Source: Achatina immaculata (lineage: Eukaryota > Mollusca > Gastropoda > Stylommatophora > Achatinidae). From it: DNA of 64,000 bases. The notes under the pieces were generated by a model, which made no database searches, was not told where the DNA came from, and was given only the letters and a program-made list of their open reading frames with translations. Position 1 is the stretch's first letter. Every line of letters begins with the position of its first letter. The translations under genes were made by a program, and so were the position numbers. This document shows positions 1-11,819 of this stretch, piece by piece. Where the stretch lies: contig CM019702.1 in NCBI GenBank assembly GCA_009760885.1, positions 52,427,282 through 52,491,281 on the forward strand, in the 5' to 3' direction.

Positions 1-945
1 GATTTTTAACAGAATTTTACTGGCATGACTAATCAGGGCAACAGTTCTGTAGTTGGTGCATAATTTCAGGTTACCCTTTTTTGGCAGTGGTATGAATACA
101 GTTCTTTTCCATTCTTTTGGCCAAATACCTGAATGCCATATCTTTTTACATAGTGCATGATAGATTGTTGCACACTCCTTTCCTCCTGCTTTAATAAATT
201 CAGCGGTTATCTCATCACATCCTGGTGATTTACCATTTTTCAGACTCTTTATTGCCCATAAAACTTCTTCCATTGTCGGCTCGGGTTCTTTCTCCTCCAA
301 TAATAATTCACACTGTTGATTTCTGCTTCCACAGTCGGTTGTTTCATACATTCTTTTGCAATATTCCTTCCATCTTTCCAGAATTTCCTCTGTCTCTGTC
401 AGGGTATTCCCCATCTCATCACAAATTACATTTAGCTTAGGTGTGACATTTCTCGTCAATGTCTTCATTTCTTTAAACATTTCACTATCTCTTCCACACC
501 TCTGATGTTCTTCTATTCTTTCACAACAATCTTGTATGTATTGTTTTTTGTCTTTTCTTATGTTTCTTCGTACTTCTTTTGTTAAAGTTTTATATTTATC
601 TTTGTTGTTGTTTGTCACTCTCCATTGCGTCTTCATTTCTCTACATTGTTTTATCAGTTCTAGTGTACCTGCTGTGATCCATCTATTCTTTTGTGTTTTC
701 TTTACTGGAACCATGTCTTTAGCTGTTGTTACTAAGATATCTTTGGCCTGCGTAGCCAATTCATCTGGTGTCATCTCTTCCTGTACAGCCATCAGGATTT
801 CGAAACGGTTCTTCACTTCTATACCGTATTGTTCTGGTATATTTGTAAGGTCAAAGCGGAGTGGTCTTGATCCCATAACTATCTTTTTTATCTTTATCTT
901 CATGTCTGCTATTAATAACTCATGGTCCGTGTCACAATAAGCACT
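1..945 (-). mobile_element. LINE 'family A' fragment: end of endonuclease, linker, start of reverse transcriptase
   Basis: Reading the minus strand gives one uninterrupted frame from about 945 down to the window edge, so the element continues outside. In order it shows an endonuclease C-terminal motif (DTDHELLIAD), a basic linker, the pre-RT block KNGKSPGCDEITAEFIKAGG (181-240) and the RT N-terminal block NYRTVALISHASKILLK (1-50). These blocks are typical of non-LTR retrotransposon ORF2, which encodes the nicking endonuclease and reverse transcriptase used in target-primed integration. The frame lacks stops over about 310 codons, so this copy is younger than most LINE scraps here. It is 5'-truncated inside the endonuclease at the junction with an oppositely oriented LINE. 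Three or four other fragments in the window look like the 3' end of this family. The exact clade is not assigned. Confidence 0.85.
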
Positions 946-951
946 TCTATA

Positions 952-1950
952 TGGAATACCATCTAAAATTGTCCACATCATTAAGGACTTCTAAAATGAA
1001 TATGTTTGTGCAGTCAAGACAGAAGAAGAAATGAGTGAATGGTTCCAGATTGAAACAGGCGTGATACAAGGATGTATACTGTCTCCTTTACTTTTTGGTA
1101 TTATAATTGACTTCATAATGACAAAATGCTGCACAGGTAACACAGGTATTGACTGGGTACATGAGACACAACTAGAAGATCTTGATTTTGCTGATGATAT
1201 AACTCTTATAAGTAATAATGTAAATTCCATGTAAGAAAAAACAGATAACCTGTCTTCAGGGTTAGCAAAATAGGACTTGAAATTAACAAGGACAAAACAA
1301 AAATAAGGAAAATTCCTCTCAATCAAAATGGAGAAATACACATAGAATGGACAGATATTGAAGAAGTCAATCAATCTGCATACCTTGGCAGCTACATAGA
1401 CCAGGATGGTGACACTAGAAAGGAAGTTAGAATCAGAATTGCAAAAGCACCTTCAATCTTCAAGAATCTTGAGAACATATGGAATTCAAAAGTTATAAGC
1501 ACAAAAACCAAGTTAAGACTATTCAATTCAAATGTAATATCCACCCTCATTTATACTCATTTGAAAACAAATGCCTAAGAAAAATGCTCATCATCAAGTG
1601 GTACGAATTCAAGAACAATGCAGAGATAAGACAGATGACTGAACAACAACCATTTTCATGGGTGATCAGGAAAAAGGAGATGGACATATGTTGGTCACTT
1701 GGTGAGAAGAAATGATCAGAGAATCCCAAAACAAGCTATCAAGTGAAACACAAGAGGCAGAGGAAAAAGAGCCAGACCGCATGAAAAGCTGAAGAAGACA
1801 TTGTTAAGAGAGGCCAAATTAAAAGGCATAAAATCCTTTCATGTAGTTGAAAGAATCGCCGAAGACAGGAAAAATTGGCGAACTACATTACGAGAACTAT
1901 GTGACGTTTAACGGCATGTGAAGGATGTAAGATATAAGATAAGATACGAA
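952..1950 (+). mobile_element. RTE-like LINE 'family B', 5'-truncated copy 1 (RT palm to 3' end)
   Basis: The plus strand starts inside the RT fingers (GIPSKIV) and runs through WFQIETGVIQGCILSPLLF, the catalytic motif FADDITL (about 1180-1210), the thumb motif EEVNQSAYLGSYIDQDGD and the C-terminal domain ending WRTTLRELCDV at 1911. The coding frame is dead: a TAA interrupts the motif after NSM (1232), a frameshift follows within 40 bases, and more breaks occur near 1560 and 1700. The 3' end carries a short GATATAAGATAAGATA-type tail, the simple-repeat tail expected of RTE-like elements. Two further copies (20666-21722 and 22579-23965, both minus) share the same stop and frameshift. It abuts family A LINE sequence head to head at 945-952. 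Confidence 0.85.
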
Positions 1951-2559
1951 TATGTTGATTATGAAAGACATCTCAACTTTTTATTTATCAGAAGTTGCAC
2001 ACGTTCTAGAATGGTTCTGTTTCTACCTTTAGAATTGATCATGTCTTATCTGTTAACAGCGTACACGTGACACAGATGATTATGATAAGCATATATGTGG
2101 GAGTTAGAAGTATTTTTATCTGAAAGATAAAACATAAGCTGACATTAAAACTCATGTACAGTATAAGTAATGGTAAGTTTATACATAAAGAACATTACGT
2201 AACAATTAAAGCATGCTTCGTATGTGTAAGGGACATCATACGTCGTTGTAAAATTATGTTTTAAAAGTACAAGTAATTAATGCATTGAATTTTATTTTAA
2301 AAATATATAGTTTGAAGGAAAACTATTTTCCACTATGAAGTATGTACTTTCACCAATGAATAGAATTCTCCATAAATACCGTAGAGAATTGTATAGACTC
2401 CTATCCATAACTGGCAGCAATCAAAATCAGACAAATAATCCAGTAAACTATAGAAATCCGAAAACTGTAACCCGTAACCAGCGCAGATCAGAATAAAAAA
2501 AAACTAACTAAAATGTAACAGGGAACAAGATCGAATACACCAACTACAAAAATGCCAGC
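1951..2559. other. No gene seen; unique-looking flank of duplication copy 1
   Basis: No coding frame or recognised repeat is visible. From about 1975 onward it is homologous to 28458-29060, and both copies are non-coding here. Confidence 0.5.
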
Positions 2560-2865
2560 AAACCTTCCTCTTTCGTCTACGGACAGGCCGATGCAGACTA
2601 CTGAGCCACCTACATCGACTTAAAATGTGTCACACAGACGAGTGTCCATGCGACAGTGAAGTTCAGACTCCAGAACATATCCTTCAGGAGTGTCCAAACC
2701 ATGCAGAACTGAGGCGTGAGACACGGCCAGAGGACACAAGCTTTGGGCAAAATATTTGGAGGCTCGTATCAGGATCTGGAGAGGACTGCGGGATTTGCAA
2801 TGTCGACACGGACCATGATTTGATGTGACCAATAACCTCGAACGCAGAAGAAGATGAAGAAGAAG
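2560..2865 (+). mobile_element. LINE C-terminal zinc-knuckle fragment (family F)
   Basis: A short frame (2625-2828) contains CPCDSEVQTPEHILQECP followed by LRRETRP and a terminal VDTDHDLM. The C-x-C ... H-x(3-4)-C pattern with 'TPEHIL..CP' is common at the extreme C-terminus of LINE ORF2 proteins, downstream of the RT or RNase H domain. It is followed by a GAAGAAGATGAAGAAGAAGG tail, consistent with a LINE 3' simple-repeat tail. No RT domain precedes it, so it is a 5'-truncated insertion. The matching fragment at 29060-29345 has lost the first cysteines through a small deletion. Confidence 0.6.
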
Positions 2866-3083
2866 GACTAGTAATTACTGCATTGAATTTTATTTTTAAA
2901 TGCATAGTTTGAAACAAAAAACTGTTTCCACTATGAAGCATATACTGTGACCAATGAATAGAATAGAATTATCCGCAGTATTTATGCACGCATCGAGATA
3001 TTGTCTTTTAATACACTATTAACTCCTTGACAGTGGGAATAACCTAATAGCAACAGTACTCTGATACAATCTCTGCTATCTAT

Positions 3084-4314
3084 ATGCTCTTTGCTATCTA
3101 TATCAGTGATCTTCCACTTCATCTTAAACACTCTTCTTGTGACCTTTTTGCCGATGATTGCACAGTCTGCACCAGTGACTACGATTGTGTTAATCTAGAA
3201 TCAACTCTTCAGGTCGAGTTATACAATTTAATTAGATGGAGCAAAAATAGTTTCATGATTATAAACACCGATAAAACAAAATCAATGCTCATAACAACAA
3301 GACAGAAACTACAAAACCCAACAAAAACAACACTTCGGCTCTGTACAGAAACATCACAGATAGAAAACGTTAGCGAGCACAAAACACTAGGTCTTACTAT
3401 TGACCAACATCTGATCTGGAACTCTCATGTGCAATTTCTAACAAAACTCATCGCACAAAATGTATACCAATTAGCAAAATTAAGCACTTCATCGATCAAG
3501 ACACTAGGAAGACATACTACATATCTCATATACAAACACATTTAGACTATTGCTCAACAGTTTGGGATGGTTGCTCAGTGTCAAACACAAAGAGGCTTTG
3601 CTCAATCCAAAAGCGAGCAGTAAAGCGTATTAGTGACAAAGATCAAGCACAAACAACGAACCATCACAAACGTATCAAAATACTACCTCTTAAGAACAGG
3701 TTCCTCTTCAACAAAGCCAATTTAGTGCATCAAATTCTTTCACGGCATGCCCCGCCTTATCTATGGAACCTGTTTAAATGTAGCCCAAAGTGCAGCCAAC
3801 GCCTGAATAACATATGTCTTCCAAAACCTAGACTTGATCTTTACAAGAAAAGCTTTAGTTATTCTGCTGCTCATCTTTGGAATACCCTCCCATCCTATAT
3901 AAAAAATATAAATTATACCCCTTCCTACAACTACAAGCGTTCTCAATATCTATTTCATGTCGACTACATGCCTCCATGAATTATAAAACTTAAAAGTTAT
4001 CTTAAACTACTCTTACAGACACCGAATATAATTAAGTGTTTTCTGAATAGTCCTGAAAATGTTGTTTAGTAGATAGTCATTTATAATGTATGTAGTTACC
4101 TCTGTACTGAGTGAATGTTTAAGAACGAAACGTAAATGTTATATTTTATTTTATGTCTCTCAGCTTCAATGTTAGTTATGTTTGTTATATGAACAGCATA
4201 TTTGTAGAATGTCTGGAATAGAGTGAAAGATGTATGATAAAGTGCAGAATGTTAGACGGGACTGCGTGCCCAATTCTTAACCCTTTTGAAATAAAGAACA
4301 ATCAATCAATCAAA
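3084..4314 (+). mobile_element. CR1-like LINE, 5'-truncated copy inserted in duplication copy 1
   Basis: The insertion begins inside the RT at LFAIYISDLPLHLKHSSCDLFADDCTV, the region of the catalytic FADD motif. It runs through the ORF2 C-terminus (stop at 3979) and a 3' untranslated region to an AATAAAGAACAATCAATC tail. It is nearly identical over this stretch to the 3' part of the longer element at 46468-51757. The RT frame has a break near 3540 and a short extra insertion near 3935. Flanking it, CTATCTAT occurs at 3076-3083 and again at 4315-4322, a likely 8-bp target-site duplication. The corresponding site in the paired duplicon (about 29635) is empty. Confidence 0.9.
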
Positions 4315-4322
4315 CTATCTAT

Positions 4323-4599
4323 TTACAGACCTTTAAATGTGCAATTATACAAAGACATCTCTACAGTGTGATTATTGCTTTGATTCAGGCAGATCTCGTA
4401 CGTGACTGATAGCAGCTAATCTCTGATAATGAAGTAACTTACACTTAATTAAACTCGTAGAGAATGTTTCGGCAATTTGAAATCAAGAAAAAAGCAAACA
4501 AAAAAAAAAGGTACTGATACCGGGAAGAAAACTAAATGAAGATGAACTGCTAATGTTGTTTCTCCCTTCTGCAAACAGTTTCTTCATTTCATCAATGTA
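4323..4599. other. No gene seen; duplicon sequence
   Basis: Non-coding, matched by 29635-29890 in the other duplication copy. It holds a short A-rich run near 4500. Confidence 0.5.
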
Positions 4600-4858
4600 T
4601 ATTTACCCAGATTTTAAATCGCTCGATGCTGGGACACATCAAGATACAGTATAGATTGGACAGGTTGATAGTAGAAGGCATAATGGTCGACAAAAGAGAA
4701 ATTGGACGACCTCGCTGGACATTACGGACATTCTGAATATGTCACTGCAAGACGGCGGTCAACTTGCGCAAGACCGTATTGCATTCGGGGGAGGGGGCTT
4801 AGAGAGGGATATCGTTTTGGAAAGGACATATCACATGAATGAATGAATTACTGGCAGG
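4600..4858 (+). mobile_element. LINE ORF2 C-terminal tail (family G), decayed
   Basis: Translation of the plus strand in pieces gives a tail of the form GRPRWTLR, then SLQDGGQLAQDRIAF, ending in HMNE. This looks like the basic, repetitive C-terminal tail of a non-LTR retrotransposon ORF2. Stops break it in this copy. The copy at 29873-30166 is open for 97 codons, and a third, more degraded copy lies at 14335-14475. The product is not a cellular gene as far as I can judge, but the clade is not identified. Confidence 0.5.
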
Positions 4859-5745
4859 ACGAATGTTTTACATAAGATTTAGAGACATTTTCTTTGGTTC
4901 CAAACCTTTAAGGCCGGAAAACCTGTAGAACAACTTTCTGAGCTCCCTTGTGATAGTAGTGCAGACTCCATAACCGTAACCACTACGTAAACATGTTTAT
5001 TGTATGATTCCATTTAACAAGAACAACTTTGATATACATTTATTTAATATAGTAGCTATAAAATAGTGTATCTCCAAATGTTCTGCCTCAAATTGTGAAT
5101 GTTAACTGGTCTTTTCTAAAATTTTGATACTGAAACATTTTTCTTCATTGCATGACTTTACAATTAAGGCTCTTTATCAACGGTAAAACACTCTGAGGAG
5201 TTTTTAGAAGTCGTGAGATTTCCTTAGCTCTTAGTTTGAGAGATATGTCGAATAAGATGAGTAATAAGAGGTTTTACAGAAGGTTGTTTATTTTTTACTT
5301 TTTCCAAATTGTTTTGGAAGTGCGTGCCACTGTTTTTCATTTACAATATAATTAGTGGTTTTTTTGTCTTGAATACTGGTTCTTGAATGTGTAATTCTCT
5401 TTGATAATGTCAATGAGGTCAACAAAACAAATGCTTTCACTTTTTCTTATTTGTGGTAATAGTTGTAATAGACAATGTGGTTAGGTTTAAAGATTCTCTC
5501 ACATGAGACTAAAGATAATCTGCTTCTATTAGTTTTAACACTTTTAAACTCCGCATTAATGCTATTGTTTGCTCAGGAATTTTCATATGTTTTAATCATT
5601 TCAGACTGATACTTTTGAGGTTTTTTAGGAAGAGTGAAAAGAATGTTATTTCAAAACTATATACACAAACAATAATATAACAGTGCAGAGTTGGAAACAA
5701 AGAAGTGTCGCTATCCTGTGTTTTCATCAGTGATTTAAACCATGC
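4859..5745. other. No gene seen; AT-rich duplicon sequence
   Basis: No supportable coding frame. It is collinear with 30171-31030 in the second duplication copy with many small differences on both sides, which suggests neutral drift. Confidence 0.5.
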
Positions 5746-5749
5746 CTGA

Positions 5750-5930
5750 GTAACGCAAGGCAAACTCTGTGCACATAACCATGACACAAGAAACTAATAT
5801 CTATGTTAAAACACTGTTTCCAGATACGTTATGCCTGCGACGACGATTTAGCAGCGAATTTTCTTTAAAACGTGGAGCTAGGTCTGTGGAAACACCTTCT
5901 AATATCACCTGTCTCGAAACATGAATTCCA
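5750..5930 (+). repeat. Unclassified dispersed repeat, copy 1
   Basis: Contains the conserved stretch around ACGATTTAGCAGCGAATTTT and GGAAACACCTTCTAA. The same sequence occurs at 31035-31290 (other duplicon) and on the minus strand at about 19240-19350, outside the duplication. In this copy the frame that is open at 31040 is stopped at its fourth codon (TAA). I do not recognise the family. Confidence 0.5.
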
Positions 5931-6264
5931 TTTTTTAATTTTTTTTACAATCATTACATTTAATATTTAGATCATACAGCTCCTTATTTCTTCATTTTGA
6001 AATGTTCAGTGGCACTGCAATATTCATGCGATTACATACAAACCCCTCATCGATATTATGTAAGTATGTTACACTTTAACCTGACGTACATGCTTTAATG
6101 AAATGCAGGGCGGATAACATACGTTCAACCAATTTGTAATATATTCACAAATTAGTGTATACATGTTTTCCAAAAATTACGTCTGTAGTAGTTACAATGT
6201 ATCTTATCAGGTGAACATCATTCATAAACATTTGAATCATGATCTACGTAAAGTTATGTCCTGT

Positions 6265-7250
6265 ATCATGAAGAATGAAAAGAACGAATTATAAAGCCTA
6301 GCTGGATTTAACTGACGTAGTGCGCAGAAACTGAATACGTGTGAAAAAAAACATGACGTCAGAGATGAAGCAGACAAACGGTCATTTTTAACAATGGCTT
6401 CTTTGCAAACGCAACATCCCGCATTCATCGTTGAAACTTATTTTTAAAGTGTAGAATCGTCTATTACTGTACACCGAAATTGTCTTCGCCATTTTGAGTT
6501 GCATCCCTGTGATAATGTTCCCGATAGTAGGACAAAACAATTTTGAGGTGGGTCACAAACGTTAAGGAAACCGCTAATTGCCTTTATAACAAGACTACTG
6601 GTCGTCCAAGAACTCAACAGACACCTGAACGGATTCACGAAGTCCACAATGCATTGATGAGTAGCCCTCGGCGATCAGCTGTTAGGAACGCTTTGGCACT
6701 TTGCATTCTCTTACTGTTAATAGTCATCTTTATGTGCAGATGCTAACTGAATACTTCATTCCAGACTTAGAGAATAGAAATAAGACTAATATGTTTCAAC
6801 AAGATGTAGCAACTGTCCACAAGCCCGTCAGTCCATGGCCATGCTGCGACAAGCATTTCCCAATCGTCTTATTTCCAGATTTGGGGATATTCATTGGCCG
6901 GCAAGGTCGCCAGATTTATCGGCCGCAGACTTCTTTTTGTGGGGGTATCTCAAGAACACGGTGTATGCTAGTTGCAGATGTAAAAGATCGAATCCGACAC
7001 TGCATTCAAAATATCCCTTTCAACACGTTAAATGGTATTATCAGGAATTTTCCAGACGCCTGACTGAATGTATCAAATGTAATGGCGGTCGTCTAACCGG
7101 CGTAATTTTCTAAACCTAAATATGATTGTCAGTAATAATAAAAATAACCACTTTTCTGACTTTCATTCATGCTTTTACCAAAAAAACATGTACAGCGCTT
7201 ATTTATTTTCCATTTAAAAATCCAGCTATGCTTTATGCCGGACCCTGTAT
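6265..7250 (+). mobile_element. Tc1/mariner-superfamily DNA transposon remnant, copy 1 (internally deleted)
   Basis: Pieces of an IS630/Tc1/mariner-type transposase are read in several frames: an N-terminal helix-turn-helix scrap from about 6395 (SLQTQHPAFIVETYF), SPRRSAVRNALAL (6660-6700), LTEYFIPDL (6740-6770), and a C-terminal block with GDIHWPARSPDLSAADFFLWGYLKN (6880-6960). About a third of the protein between the N-terminal DNA-binding part and the second catalytic Asp is missing, including the first catalytic Asp. The element appears bounded by imperfect inverted ends containing ATAAAGC(C/A)TAGCTGGATTT at about 6292-6313 and 7204-7226. Copy 2 at 31625-32640 has the same internal deletion, so the deletion predates the duplication. 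Confidence 0.7.
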
Positions 7251-7499
7251 TATAACAACTACAAATTGAACTTACCAAATAATTAAGATTTTAAAAAGTA
7301 CAAAACATTTGTTCCAGAATGAAAAGAAATAAAAACATGCTGTAGACCATATTTGAATGAAAGATGATAGGACATTGAGCAACAGGTAGACATAGATGCA
7401 GATGGAAAGATAGCATACTAGGATGGAGGACACGGCTTGGTCGAGTGCATCATCAGAGCGAGGGAGCGAGGAAACTCGGAATTGACAACCACATCCTTA

Positions 7500-7592
7500 G
7501 TAATGAAGACATATGATGATGACGACGATGGCGATTACTATGATGAAGATGAAGATAATGATGATGATGATGATGATAACGATGATGAATTT
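7500..7592. repeat. GAT/GAC-rich low-complexity tract
   Basis: Runs of GATGAT, GACGAC and GATGAAGAT. The matching tract in the other duplicon is 32862-32931, with a different number of units. Confidence 0.8.
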
Positions 7593-7815
7593 CAGTAAAT
7601 TTGACACATGAAACACATTACTTGTTTCTTGTTTTGTCGTATTTCTTGTAATCAGAATGTTCAGAAATTCTATTTCCAGAATTAGAACATTTGAAAAGAA
7701 ATTAATAGGTCTAGAATTTAACACTTTTAATACTTTCTAAATGTATTAATAATGCAAGTTAGCAAACATAATAAATGCTCACGTCAAATATGAAAAAACA
7801 AATTTAAATTATTAC

Positions 7816-8020
7816 CCAGAAAACCGATGTTGACGGACTCCTTACATCCCTGCTTTACAAACCATATGATAATGATGATGTTTGTCACAGTCCCAAAAAC
7901 AGCGATTATCTGGCACACTGTTACGTGTGCAAAATAAGTGTAAATTAACACTGTCTAATTATCCACATCAGGAGAGTACAGAACAGACACTTCTTGAGAA
8001 GTAGTAGTTTCTTTCTGCAG
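7816..8020 (-). pseudogene. Orphan GPCR exon 1 (TM1), duplicon copy 1
   Basis: On the minus strand this is a 205-bp match to exon 1 of the GPCR genes at 17041 and 39056. It encodes the TM1 motif VCQIIAVFGTVTNIII and the intracellular-loop motif VKQG, and ends at the same GT donor with the same phase-1 split glycine codon. The start codon is CTG instead of ATG, and an in-frame TAG replaces the residue before TVLIYTY. No exon 2 or 3 follows on the minus strand before the next element. It is therefore a dead orphan exon carried by the segmental duplication. Its upstream flank (8021-9450) is homologous to the upstream flank of GPCR-2, so a promoter-plus-exon-1 unit was copied. Confidence 0.85.
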
Positions 8021-8040
8021 CTTTAATTCTGTACAAAGGG

Positions 8041-9795
8041 TAAGAGAAAAATCACGCATTAGCGGTTTGAATGATAATTATATGATGCATACAATGTAAT
8101 GATGTAATAATGTATACATTATTTATAATACATTTTTGGAAATAATTTAATTCATTAAAAGATGTGAACGTGAATAATCTACCTTAATTTAACAAAGTGT
8201 AATATGTACTTGCAAATATTATGGTCTTTTTAAAAGCACATCGTTCATCATTTTTGATTCGGAAATGATGTTTTTTTAATGGTAGATGATAAAAAGGAGG
8301 GGAGAGGGAATCTAAATGTAACCGTAAATTATAATAAAAGGCCGAAGAAAAAAGTGAAAATACTTTATGACCGGACCTCGTGCCTTTCATACATGTTTCA
8401 ATGGTTATTTTATGCGCTCGTCCTTTACTTTAAGGCTACTTTTTGACTCGCTCTCGAATTTATAAGCTTAATCTTGAAGTTGTGTTAAAACGTGTTGATC
8501 TTCAATTAATAACAGAAACAACCATGAATGTGACCAAAATAATGATTCACAATATTGTTACATCAAGCATTGGCAAAGCGTAACACACTTTATAGATACC
8601 ATTGACAAATGTTAGATACACTTCTGTGTATGAAAAGCTTTATGCTTTGCAAGATCATGCAATTAAATATAGCAGAAAATATTTTATCACAATTAAATCA
8701 TGTTAGATGAGTATTAGAAGCAATAGAACCATCTTCTCTCTTAAACAGCTAACGCAATATGTATTAAATAAAGTCGTGTATGAGGATAATAAATGTAGGT
8801 CAAGGAATAGTAGACAGACAGAACATTGCTGTCACTTCAATATACTATATTCCATTAAATTAAAAAATAAATATCAGCCTTTTACACACTTAGTCTACAA
8901 ATTTATTTTTTAGATTAGAATTTGAGAATAAATTCAGAAACATCAAACGTTATAAATAATGTTTCAGAAAAGTAACATGAATTTAAATAAAATAAAAAAA
9001 AACAAAACAGAAAAAAAGACAACGTATCTAACTGGTCTTGAGAAATAATAACTTAGTTCATGATAATAAGACAGTGAGGCAGTATAGGTAAACTAATAAC
9101 AGCCTGAAAGAATGGCTGATATAATATGTGCCATCATTCAAAGATGTAACTGTAGATTAGCCAAGTATGAGGCATCAACATAAAGTAGTGACCTCAATCG
9201 AACATCAGCCTTGTGAAAATAATGACCCACTCCTAAGAACGAAATAATGTTAATCTCCATTACGTATATTTAGACTTGAGAAGAATAAATTGGCAGACAC
9301 ATAGGTATTGATTCATCTTACTCGAATAAACACGCCGTACTTCAGATGTACTATGACCAAGGATAAAGCAAACATTAATAACTACTTCTTATTCCTCTCG
9401 TCGTGTGATTTTCTATTAGGTGACTCTTTAAATATATGCTAAATGTGTTCTAAGCAGTCTTTACTATAAACACTGAAAGATGTCACATATATTTACTTCG
9501 GAGATTGTAACTATTTACTCTTTTCAAACATTGTGAAACAAAATGTTGTCCTTTCCAGATATCGTTAGTGAATGAGGCATACAATTCTTAGTAGTTCCTG
9601 AAATGTATTCATCTTATTTGTTCTTTGCAGTGAAAACAGATGGAAAATGTATGACATAATATTAATACTTTCTTTACTTGTCTCGTCTCTCAAAGCAGCA
9701 TTTAACTTCACATATACGTATCAAAACGTATACATAAAATGAAGCTAATATGTCGATTGATTGATACTGGGATTCGGTGCTAAATAAACGGAATG
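8041..9795. other. No gene seen; ancestral 5' flank of the orphan GPCR exon
   Basis: AT-rich, with no convincing coding frame. It matches 33370-35110 throughout, and parts match the region 38390-39055 upstream of GPCR-2 in inverted orientation. Confidence 0.5.
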
Positions 9796-9798
9796 ATC

Positions 9799-9800
<2 letters not shown>

Positions 9801-9860
<60 letters not shown>
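9801..9860. repeat. (TA)n microsatellite
   Basis: About 30 uninterrupted TA dinucleotides. The paired duplicon has only a short ATATATA remnant here, so the expansion is specific to this copy. Confidence 0.95.
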
Positions 9861-9864
<4 letters not shown>

Positions 9865-9944
9865 GATCGTAAACATTACCACCCATCGAACAACGTGGTC
9901 ATCTCGCTTGGAATTAAGTCGTTATATTTGCTCTCATTTCATTT

Positions 9945-10545
9945 ACAATACTCAGTCAGTCATCTGCATGTCCTTTGCGGAACTTTGCCTCCCTAACAGC
10001 TTTCCTGTAGGCCTCTCGGTTGTAAGCAAGATGCACTACTGCTGATGTATTCATCTGCAGATTACCAACGATGTCTTGTAGCCATCGTCGCCTTGGTCTT
10101 CCTCTTTTTACCCATTATGTACCCTTCCATGACGGTCTTCTCTAAATTCTCATGACGCTTAATGTATCCAAAATATTTAAGTTTTCTCTGCTTAATGCTC
10201 TTTACTAGCCAACCTTCTTCAATATTACGTTATAGTAGTATGGATATGTTTTTTTTCTTTTTTGTGTCCATGATATATGAAGAACTCTTCAGTAGCATTT
10301 TCATTCACAGTCATGTATGTGTTTCTCAGCTAATTTGTTAATTGTCTAGGTCTCTCAGGCATATGTTGCCATGGGAAAGATTAATGCGCTTAAAAGTCCT
10401 ATTTTTGTAGTTCTGTCTGTTCCTCTCCACAGCGTCGTTAGTTGTTGTATTTACTGAAGAACGATAGATGTCCTCTTTTAATATCCCTCATTGTATCTTC
10501 ATTATTAGTTAGTAATGATCCAAGATTTTCAAAACGGTTACACCT
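9945..10545 (-). mobile_element. LINE family A 3' end, decayed
   Basis: The minus strand translates in pieces to an ORF2 C-terminus: 'IEEGWL', 'LEKTVMEGYIMGKK' and, nearest the 3' end, a tail related to AYNREAYRKAVREAKFRKGH. The same tail is seen clearly at 28026-28223. Multiple stops and frameshifts are present. The paired duplicon copy at 35240-35960 lacks about 190 bp from the middle of this fragment. A third antisense piece of the same tail sits in GPCR-2 intron 1. Confidence 0.75.
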
Positions 10546-10809
10546 GTAATAAAAGACAAATATAAGCGATGTGTGTCACTAAAAAAGTATATTGTAAAAA
10601 TATATGCTTTCGATAATTATACAAGTAATTTAGCAGCAAACACTCAGCATATCATTTTTATATGACTAGAAACAAGCCACAGCAGTAAACGCATTATCTT
10701 TTGTATCACAAAACGCAGAAGATTAAAATAAATGTACTCTTAGTAAATGTCTGGAACTGTAGAAATCATGACCATCGCAAGAGTAGACACACCAATAAAC
10801 ATTACACTG

Positions 10810-11418
10810 TAAAACCATACTATGAAGCAAGTAACGCATTTCGAATACCTCGGAACCATTTTTTTAACAAAAAGAAAAATAGACATGGAGATCGAAAACA
10901 GATTTAACAAAGCGAACCAACTTATCGGACAAATGGCTCTCCAGCTAAACAACAAGCATATCTCACAAGAAACCAAAATAACAATTTATAAGACAATCTT
11001 CATACCAGCTTTGTGCTACCAATGACAGGCATGGACGCTGACAGCAAAAGACAAAAGGAAATTACAACAACTGAAATGAGATTATTGAGAAGAATTCTTG
11101 GAATATCAAGAATAGACAGAATCAGAAATGATGTCATTAGAAATAAAGTAGGAGTTGAACCCGTTCAGAACAGCAAATAAAATAGTTCGGTCATGTATCA
11201 CAACTACCAACCGAACGTGTACCACAGAGAGCAATGTTTTACAAACCACACAAAGGCAAAGGAAGGGGCCGCCCATAAAAACGAAGGACCGATGGTAAAG
11301 CATAGACCCTGAACATCTCAATGTACGAAGCCAACAGGCGAGCCATTGGGAGACAACTGCAGTTCACCTCTACACCTAACATTAAATGAGGAAGGACAAG
11401 ACAAGACAAGACATGCTA
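10810..11418 (+). mobile_element. LINE ORF2 C-terminal fragment (family D)
   Basis: The plus strand reads VTHFEYLGTIF then INRFNKANQLIGQM-like thumb-domain sequence, then KTIFIPALCYQ, which is the RT thumb of a non-LTR retrotransposon. A stop at 11023 breaks it just after 'ALCY'. Further scraps of the C-terminal domain follow to about 11380, then an ACAAGACAAGACAAGAC 3' tail. No RT palm is present, so the copy is strongly 5'-truncated. It is not homologous at the sequence level to families A or B, which have different thumb signatures. Confidence 0.75.
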
Positions 11419-11419
11419 C

Positions 11420-11422
<3 letters not shown>

Positions 11423-11458
<36 letters not shown>
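11423..11458. repeat. (GA)n microsatellite
   Basis: Eighteen GA units directly after the 3' tail of the preceding LINE fragment. Confidence 0.95.
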
Positions 11459-11461
<3 letters not shown>

Positions 11462-11819
11462 TGGGAGAACAGTATTAGAAATTATACTGTACATTACTCA
11501 TTTACATCGATCACTGATACAAATAAATGTTATGGAATGTCATGGCTGCGACGGTTTTTCATTACTGAAACATTATCTTCACCTCTTTTCATCAGTTGCG
11601 AGATGTTTATCACGATAACGACAACATGAAATGCTACTTCGTATGCGAAACATGACTTTTGGACTTTATGTTACATCATTTTTATAATTTATCAGTCAAA
11701 CTTATTTGCAGCGGGTATTATAAGGGTATAAAAGGTAACAAACGTGAACTTAATGAACAGTCATGTTCTGCTGCTGGCCTAGAGATGAGGCTCCTTGCAC
11801 TTAGGACATACGTTCTCGA

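Larger units (their letters stand above)
1975..10545 (+). repeat. Segmental duplication, copy 1
   Basis: This stretch aligns collinearly with 28458-35640. Matching landmarks include a LINE zinc-knuckle fragment (2560 vs 29060), a LINE tail (4600 vs 29890), an unclassified repeat (5750 vs 31130), a broken Tc1/mariner-superfamily element (6265 vs 31625), a GAT-rich tract (7510 vs 32865), an orphan receptor exon 1 (7816 vs 33153) and a minus-strand LINE tail (9945 vs 35240). By eye the copies differ by scattered substitutions and small indels, so the event is not recent. Copy 1 has an extra CR1-like LINE (3084-4314) and a long TA tract (9801). Copy 2 lacks about 190 bp that copy 1 has at 10019-10212. 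Boundaries are approximate. Confidence 0.85.

Noticed and set aside
9674..9996. Frames reading YIYIYIYI
   Set aside because: Translation of the TA microsatellite.
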